Shown here: positions 22,621-27,499 of the stretch, piece by piece
Layout of the letters: every line of letters starts with the position of its first letter
Position numbering within the stretch: position 1 is the first letter of the stretch
Source: Anaeromyxobacter_A sp035538735
Lineage (GTDB): Bacteria > Myxococcota > Myxococcia > Myxococcales > Anaeromyxobacteraceae
NCBI GenBank assembly: GCA_035538735.1
Contig: DATLJU010000220.1
Location: forward strand, 1 to 27,499
DNA length: 27,499 bases
Direction of reading: 5' to 3'
Position numbers and translations under genes: made by a program
Notes under the pieces: model-generated
What the model was told of the DNA's origin: nothing
Seen by the model: the letters and a program-made list of their open reading frames with translations, nothing else
Databases searched by the model: none

Positions 22621-23607
22621 TTACAGCAGCTCCAGCTGCTCCCGCTCGACCAGCGGCTCCGCGCGGATCCCCTCGTGCCTCAGCGCGGCCGCGAGCTCGC
22701 GAGCGTACCCGTGCACCGTGAGCACGCGCGCGGCGCCGCTCGCCTTGGCGTAGCGCACCAGCGACGGGAAGTCGGCGTGATCCGAGAGCGGGAAGGCGGC
22801 GTCTACGCCGCGGAAGCCGCGCCGGCCGTCGATGGCCCAGCCCGTGAGCACGGCCGTCCGCCGGTTCCGGATGCGGAGGATGGGCGAGGTTCGCGCGAGG
22901 TGGGGCGGGGCCACCACCACCTCGCCGGGGGACGGACCGTCGGGCCCGAGCAGCTCGACGTTCGGCAGCGCCACCCCCTGCGCCTCGTACACCTTGTTCA
23001 GCGCGTGCACGACCGGGTGGGCTCGGCAGCGATAGCCCGCCTCGCCCAGGAACTTGAGCACCTCCTGCGCCTTCCCGAGCGCGTAACCGAGCAGCACGGG
23101 CGTCGCGCCCTCGCCGAGCGCGCCGTCGACGAAGCGCCGGACCTCGGCGAGCACCTCCTCCTTGTCGGGGAAGACGTACCGCGGCAGGCCGAAGGTCGAC
23201 TCGAGCACGAGCACGTCGCACTCGACCACCTCCGCGGGCTCGGCGGTGAGCGTCGGCTGCAGGCAGAGGTCGCCCGAGTAGCCGAGCGTGACGCCGTTCC
23301 GCGTCACCCGCAGCTGGGCCGAGCCGAGCACGTGCCCCGCGGGGAAGAGCTCGAGGGTGAGGTCGCCGAGCCCGAACGGCTGCCGGTAGGCGACCGGCAG
23401 CGCCTCGCCCTTCACCTTCGCCCCGAGCCGGTGGCGCATGAGGGCGACCGTGGGGGCCGTGGCGATGGTCCGCTCGTGCCGGGCGATGTGGTCCCCGTGC
23501 GCGTGCGAGACGAACGCGCAGGCCGCCTTGCGGTGGGCGTCGAGGTAGAGCCCGCTCTCGGCCACCCGGAGCTGGCCCTGCGACAGCTCGATGGGCAGGC
23601 GCCTCAT
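22621..23607 (-). CDS. MBL-fold beta-CASP-type exonuclease-like protein
   Basis: This 328-residue metallo-beta-lactamase-fold protein has SHAHGDHIARH with His35, His37, Asp39 and His40, the metal-binding HVLGSAQ and the GYSGDL motif. The segments LGYALGKAQEVLKFL, LPIELSQ and LTVHGYA match, from memory, the family annotated as DNA ligase-associated exonuclease or mRNA 3'-end processing-like. The DNA ligase and helicase genes that usually accompany it are not next to it here. ATG 23607 is the natural start; the frame stays open upstream inside the transporter gene. The EamA gene ends 32 bp upstream on the same strand. Confidence 0.85.
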   Translation of the reverse strand: MRRLPIELSQGQLRVAESGLYLDAHRKAACAFVSHAHGDHIARHERTIATAPTVALMRHRLGAKVKGEALPVAYRQPFGLGDLTLELFPAGHVLGSAQLRVTRNGVTLGYSGDLCLQPTLTAEPAEVVECDVLVLESTFGLPRYVFPDKEEVLAEVRRFVDGALGEGATPVLLGYALGKAQEVLKFLGEAGYRCRAHPVVHALNKVYEAQGVALPNVELLGPDGPSPGEVVVAPPHLARTSPILRIRNRRTAVLTGWAIDGRRGFRGVDAAFPLSDHADFPSLVRYAKASGAARVLTVHGYARELAAALRHEGIRAEPLVEREQLELL

Positions 23608-23639
23608 GCGCGCCTTGTACCTCGCCGCACCGACAGCGA

Positions 23640-24536
23640 TCACGATCCCGGGACGGGGAGTGGCGGCTGCGCGCCGCGGGCGCGCGCCTCGAGCGCGCCT
23701 CCCACCTCCCCCACCACGACGCCGAGCACGATGAGCGCGCCGCCCGCCCAGTCGAGCGCGGCGAGCGGCTCCCCGCCCACGAGGTGGGAGAAGAGCGCGG
23801 CGCCCACCGGCTCGAGCGAGAAGATGAGCGCCGCCCGCACCGCCGTCGTGTGGCGCTGCGCCCAGTTCATGACGAAGAACGCGCCGGCGGTCATGGCGAG
23901 CCCGGTGAAGGCGACCGTGCCCCACAGCGCCGGAGTGGGCGCGAGCCGCACCGGCTCGAGCGCGAAGAGCAGCGGCGCCAGCGCCGTCGTCGTCCCCACC
24001 TGCACGAGCGTGAAGAGCGCCAGCGGGTGACGCGACGACCACTCCGAGATGAAGGTGATCTGGAAGGCGTAGGCGAGCGCGCAGCCGGCGGTGAGGAGAT
24101 CGCCGAGGCGCACCTCGGCCGACACGTCGCCGGCGAAGGGCCGCGTGAGGAGGAGCAGCCCGACCACCGCGAGCACCACGCCCGCCCAGGCCGCCGCCTG
24201 GACCCGGCGCCGGAGGAGGAAGCGGGCCAGGAAGGGCACGATGAGGACCGACAGCCCCGTGAGGAAGCCGGAGCGCGCCGGCGTGGTGGAGCGGAGCCCC
24301 AGCGTCTGCAGCGCGAAGCCGGCGAACATGGTGAACCCGAGGAGCACGCCCTGGCGGACGAGCCCGGGCGTGGGGGGATCGCGCCGGACGGCCGCGACGA
24401 GCGCGACCGCCCCGGAGGCCACCGCGAAGCGCAGCAGCAGGAACACGCCGACCGATGCCTGCGCGAGCGCGTTCTTGACGAGGAGGAAGGTCGTCCCCCA
24501 CAGCGCGGTGAGGACGAGCAATGCGAGGTCGGCCAC
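23640..24536 (-). CDS. EamA-family (DMT) transporter
   Basis: This 298-residue protein has ten hydrophobic helices arranged as two EamA repeats (about 1-135 and 145-275). Features include LTALWGTTFLLVKNAL at the N-terminus and the repeat-2 ALEPVRLA and SLEPVGAALFSHLVGGEPL segments. EamA proteins export amino acids, metabolites or drugs across the inner membrane; the substrate cannot be inferred. The GTG at 24536 is the start; only a weak GAAG lies upstream. The 247-bp gap to the upstream MBL gene holds palindromic element B. Confidence 0.9.
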   Translation of the reverse strand: MADLALLVLTALWGTTFLLVKNALAQASVGVFLLLRFAVASGAVALVAAVRRDPPTPGLVRQGVLLGFTMFAGFALQTLGLRSTTPARSGFLTGLSVLIVPFLARFLLRRRVQAAAWAGVVLAVVGLLLLTRPFAGDVSAEVRLGDLLTAGCALAYAFQITFISEWSSRHPLALFTLVQVGTTTALAPLLFALEPVRLAPTPALWGTVAFTGLAMTAGAFFVMNWAQRHTTAVRAALIFSLEPVGAALFSHLVGGEPLAALDWAGGALIVLGVVVGEVGGALEARARGAQPPLPVPGS

Positions 24537-24603
24537 GGCGCTTCATACCGCGCGGACCGGGCGCCTGTCGCCGGCGCGTTCAGCGGGCAGCTCGGAGTCA
24601 CAG

Positions 24604-24780
24604 CGGAGCTCACTTGGCCTGAGCGCGTCGCGAGGCACACGATGCCGTCGGCGAACCGGGCACACGACGACGGAGCAGCGCAGGCGTGCCTGGAAGGCAC
24701 GTCGAGCAGCGCACGGAGGAGTCTGCCCGGCGCAGCCAGGCAGCGTGCGCCGCAGCAGCGATCAGGCCAAGTGGGTTCCG
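24604..24780. repeat. Palindromic element B (about 177 bp, nested hairpins)
   Basis: The outer arms 24604-24625 and 24759-24780 match as inverted copies at 19 of 22 positions, including the perfect 12-bp CACTTGGCCTGA (24611-24622) and TCAGGCCAAGTG (24762-24773). At the centre is CGTGCCT (24685-24691), loop GGA, AGGCACG (24695-24701). The centre of the outer arms (24692) coincides with that of the inner hairpin (24693). On the minus strand the core reads CCTTCCAGG, as in element A at 965-1126 on the plus strand. The arms are not related to those of A. It begins 3 bp past the stop codon of the minus-strand MBL hydrolase and lies upstream of the EamA gene. Confidence 0.75.
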
Positions 24781-24783
24781 CCA

Positions 24784-25788
24784 TCAGGCCGCGAGCCGGA
24801 ACCGGTACACGCCGCCGTCCTCCTCGCGGCTCACCGCGCCGTGCTCCTCCAGCACCTCGAGGTTCGCGATCGACTCCGAGACCACGAGGAAGAGGTCGCC
24901 CGGACCCGCCCACGGGAAGAGCGCCTGCGTCACCTCGTACCCGGTGAGCGGCCCCTTCTCGAGCGCGGCCAGGATCTTCCGCTGCCGCTTCTCGTAGAAG
25001 GCGAGCAGCCCGTCGATGACGCGCCGGTGCTCGCGGAAGGGCGGGCCATGCCCCGGGAGCACCAGCTCCACCTCGAGTGCGTGCAGCCGCCGGATCGACG
25101 CGAGGTAGGCGACGAGGGGCTTGAACCGGCCCTCCTCGCCGTGCGGCCCGAGCTCGATGAGGGGGTTCGGCGAGACCTTCTCGAGGAGGTGGTCGGCCGC
25201 GAAGAAGAGGCCGCGGCGCCGATCGTAGAGGCAGCACAGGCCTGGCGTGTGGCCGGGCATGTGCAGCACCTCCAGCGTCACGTACTTCCCGTGGACGATC
25301 TCCCCCGGCTCGAGCGGCAGCACGGCCTCGACGCGGCGGGCCAGCTGGAAGCCGCTCCCCAGCTCCTTGCCGACGGCCGCCAAGGCGTCGGCGGGAACGC
25401 CCAGCTTCGCGAGGTAGGCGCCGTAGAGGGGCATGAGCTCCTTCCAGCGCGGGCCCGCGGCCGCCACCTTGCCGAGGTCGGCCGGGTGCGCGTGGACGGG
25501 GATGGGCCCCCCGGCGCGCTCGATGAGCGTCTGCGCGGCGCCGTAGTGATCGACGTGGCCGTGCGAGAGGACGATCCGCGTGACCTCGTCGAAGCGGTGC
25601 CCCAGCTTCGCGAATCCCTGCTCGACCGCGGCGAGCCCTTCCGGTGAGCCGAGCCCTGCGTCGAACATGAGCAGCCCGCCGCCGTCCTCCTCGACGAGGT
25701 AGACGTTGACCGGCCCGCCCGCTTGCGGGAACGGGACCGGCACGGCGATCCGGTGGACGCCGAGCGAGGCGAGCGGGGCGTCGGTCAC
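24784..25788 (-). CDS. MBL-fold hydrolase (LACTB2-like) with C-terminal winged-helix-like domain
   Basis: This 334-residue metallo-hydrolase has the HxHxDH motif SHGHVDHYG (His76, His78, Asp80, His81), a second metal His in HMPGHTPG, the bridging Asp in FFAADHLL and the final LPGHGPPFREH. Residues about 255-334 form an alpha-rich tail like the BLACT_WH winged helix seen in LACTB2-type hydrolases. The GTG start lies 1 bp after the etfA stop, so it is in the etfB-etfA operon. Its reaction may be thioester or glyoxalase-like hydrolysis; this is not decidable from sequence. Confidence 0.88.
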   Translation of the reverse strand: MTDAPLASLGVHRIAVPVPFPQAGGPVNVYLVEEDGGGLLMFDAGLGSPEGLAAVEQGFAKLGHRFDEVTRIVLSHGHVDHYGAAQTLIERAGGPIPVHAHPADLGKVAAAGPRWKELMPLYGAYLAKLGVPADALAAVGKELGSGFQLARRVEAVLPLEPGEIVHGKYVTLEVLHMPGHTPGLCCLYDRRRGLFFAADHLLEKVSPNPLIELGPHGEEGRFKPLVAYLASIRRLHALEVELVLPGHGPPFREHRRVIDGLLAFYEKRQRKILAALEKGPLTGYEVTQALFPWAGPGDLFLVVSESIANLEVLEEHGAVSREEDGGVYRFRLAA

Positions 25789-25789
25789 G

Positions 25790-26746
25790 CTACTTCGCCG
25801 CCTTCACCTTGGCCCGCAGCTCCGGCAGCGCCTTGAAGAGATCCGCCACGAGCCCGTAGTCGGCGAGCTGGAAGATGGGCGCCTCGGGGTCCTTGTTGAC
25901 GGCCACGATCACCTTGGAGCCCTTCATGCCCGCGAGGTGCTGGATGGCGCCGGAGATGCCCGCCGCGACGTACAGCTCGGGCGCGACCACCTTCCCCGTC
26001 TGCCCCACCTGCCAGTCGTTCGGGACCCAGCCCGCGTCGACGGCGGCCCGGCTCGCGCCGACCGCCGCGCCCAGCTCGTCCGCCAGCGCCTCGACCTCCT
26101 TGAAGTCGCCCTTCGTGCCGCGGCCGCCCGAGACCACCACGCGCGCCTCGGTCAGCTCGGGGCGCGCGCTCTTCACCTCCCTGAACTCGACGAAGCGCGT
26201 CTTCCCGGTCTCGGTGCCGGCGCCGATCGCGGTGACGCTCCCGGCCGCGGCCGCCTTCGGCGCGGAGGGGAACTCGGTGGCGCGGACGGTGAAGGCCTTC
26301 ACGGGCGTCGCCAGCTCCACCTCGGCCATCACGTTGCCCGCCCACATCGGACGGCGGAAGGTGACCCGCGGGCCGTCGCCGCCGAAGCCGAGGACCTCGG
26401 TCGCCATCGCGGCGCCGAGCCGCGCCGCCGCGCGCGGCAGGACGTCCTTGCCGAAGGCGGTCGCCGCCGCGCCGATCCAGCTCGCCTGCACCTGCCTCGC
26501 CGCGTCCGCGATGACCGGCGCGCACGCGTCGGCGAGGCCGTGCTCGAGCGCCGGGCCGTCGGCGACGAGCACGTCGCAGTAGGCGGCGAGCTCGGCCGCG
26601 GCGCCGGCGACGCCCCGGCCCAGGACGAGCGCGGTGACCTTGCCGCCGGTCCGGCGCGCCACCTCCTGGCCCGCGCTCAGCGCGGCGTAGGTCGCCTTCT
26701 TGAGGGTGCCGCCGCGCTGCTCCGCCACGATGAGGACGTTGGCCAT
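25790..26746 (-). CDS. etfA: Electron transfer flavoprotein alpha subunit EtfA
   Basis: EtfA binds FAD and, with EtfB, passes electrons from acyl-CoA and other dehydrogenases to the quinone pool. The 318-residue protein has the FAD-binding C-terminal block: VVSGGRGTKG, the GQTGKVVAPELYVAAGISGA segment, IQHLAGMKGS and VAVNKDPEAPIFQLADYG. The ATG at 26746 follows AAGGAGAT (26753-26760) at 6-nt spacing. EtfB lies 42 bp upstream on the same strand, the usual order. Confidence 0.95.
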   Translation of the reverse strand: MANVLIVAEQRGGTLKKATYAALSAGQEVARRTGGKVTALVLGRGVAGAAAELAAYCDVLVADGPALEHGLADACAPVIADAARQVQASWIGAAATAFGKDVLPRAAARLGAAMATEVLGFGGDGPRVTFRRPMWAGNVMAEVELATPVKAFTVRATEFPSAPKAAAAGSVTAIGAGTETGKTRFVEFREVKSARPELTEARVVVSGGRGTKGDFKEVEALADELGAAVGASRAAVDAGWVPNDWQVGQTGKVVAPELYVAAGISGAIQHLAGMKGSKVIVAVNKDPEAPIFQLADYGLVADLFKALPELRAKVKAAK

Positions 26747-26788
26747 GTCGTGATCTCCTTCTTCCGCCGAGCGTGCTTGCGGCCCTGG

Positions 26789-27499
26789 CTAGAGGACCTT
26801 CGCCTCGTCGTGCAGCTTCGCCCACAGCTCGTTCACGTCCGCGACCTTCACGCCGCCCTTGCGCTTCGGGGGCTCGCTGAGCTTCCGGACCACGACCTTC
26901 GGCGCGAGGTCGACCCCCAGCTCGGCGGACGGGATCTCCTTCACCTCCTTCTTCTTCGCCTTCATGATGCCGGGGAGCGAGGCGAACCGCGGCTTGTTGA
27001 GGCGCAGGTCGGTCGTCACCACCGCGGGCAACGTGAGCTCGAGCGTCTCGACCCCGCCGTCCACCTCGCGGATGACCGTGAGCTGGCGGCCGTCGGCCGA
27101 GACGACGACGCCGGGCTGCTTCTTCTGCTCCGCCTCGCTCTCCAGGCTCTCGTGCTTGGAGGCGAAGGTGGCCTGCGGCCAGCCCAGCTTCTCGGCCAGG
27201 TACTGGCCGGTCTGGTTCTGGTCGTCGTCGATCGACTGCTTGCCCAGGATGACGACGTCGGGCTTCTCGCGCTCGACGAGCTTGGCGAGGAGGTCGGAGA
27301 CGATCACCGGGTCGAGCGGACCGTCGTGGCGGACCAGCAGCCCGCGCTCGGCCCCCATCGCCAGCGCGGCCCGGATCTCGGTCATCGACCTGTCGCCGCC
27401 GATCGAGGCCACCACCACCTCGCCGCCGTACTTCTCCTTGAGCCGCAGCGCCTCCTCGACCGCGATCTCGTCGAAGGGGTTCACCTTGTAGTTCACCCC
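26789..27499 (-). CDS. etfB: Electron transfer flavoprotein beta subunit EtfB, N-terminus beyond the window
   Basis: These are the last 236 codons of EtfB, which binds AMP and completes the ETF heterodimer. The first visible part, VNYKVNPFDEIAVEEALRLK, is the internal EtfB motif normally about 35 residues from the start, so only the N-terminal segment is missing. The AMP/ETF signature QSIDDDQNQTGQYLAEKLGW and the KPRFASLPGIMKAKKKEV segment are present. The gene runs off the right edge. Confidence 0.95.
   Translation of the reverse strand, partial: GVNYKVNPFDEIAVEEALRLKEKYGGEVVVASIGGDRSMTEIRAALAMGAERGLLVRHDGPLDPVIVSDLLAKLVEREKPDVVILGKQSIDDDQNQTGQYLAEKLGWPQATFASKHESLESEAEQKKQPGVVVSADGRQLTVIREVDGGVETLELTLPAVVTTDLRLNKPRFASLPGIMKAKKKEVKEIPSAELGVDLAPKVVVRKLSEPPKRKGGVKVADVNELWAKLHDEAKVL

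Overview
The window is about 27.5 kb of very GC-rich DNA (roughly 70% or more, third codon positions almost all G or C), with many GTG starts, few Shine-Dalgarno sites and dense gene packing. Protein content (DUF1844 next to HtrA, a GGX-repeat lipoprotein ending in a WD-like domain, an Ala/Pro/Glu-rich protein with a small C-terminal domain, YgiQ, PBP1A, Tat and ETF genes) points to the Myxococcota, most likely an Anaeromyxobacter-like organism. The taxon is an inference. Most of the window is ordinary housekeeping chromosome; I see no prophage, integron, CRISPR array, tRNA or rRNA.

Layout, left to right. (1) 1-2494, minus strand: the 5' end of a small helix-turn-helix-like gene runs off the left edge; then a thiamin salvage group is read leftwards: thiE, a class I glutamine amidotransferase overlapping it by 4 nt, a palindromic element, and thiD, followed by a terminator-like hairpin. 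(2) 2538-6488, plus strand: a good sigma-70-like promoter drives a small acidic protein, a periplasmic HtrA protease and a DUF1844 protein; then comes a Gly-repeat lipoprotein whose start codon directly abuts a perfect inverted repeat. (3) 6495-11524, minus strand: YgiQ radical SAM protein, SGNH hydrolase, bioA, bioD and a small hypothetical protein, tightly packed. (4) 11668-13755, plus: a long disordered Ala/Pro-rich protein. (5) 13903-18090, minus: an apparently protease-dead rhomboid-like protein, a small conserved-looking protein and a thiolase; then tatB, tatC and a membrane protein. (6) 18187-18630, plus: an EVE-domain protein, probably on a leaderless mRNA. (7) 18637-27499, minus: PBP1A, an RluC/RluD-type pseudouridine synthase, a 424-bp gene-free gap, a beta-CASP-like metallo-hydrolase, an EamA transporter, a second palindromic element, and an etfB-etfA-MBL hydrolase operon that runs off the right edge.

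The least-explained structure is a pair of 160-180 bp imperfect palindromes (965-1126 and 24604-24780). They have unrelated outer arms but the same architecture: a central 7-bp hairpin sharing the core CCTTCCAGG, placed exactly at the symmetry centre. Each starts 1-3 bp beyond the stop codon of a minus-strand gene. One of them supplies the most plausible start codon of thiD. They look like members of a dispersed palindromic repeat family. Other points of interest are the palindrome cluster at the lipoprotein start, its in-frame tandem repeats, the SGNH hydrolase inside the biotin operon as a candidate BioH replacement, and the rhomboid lacking its catalytic serine.
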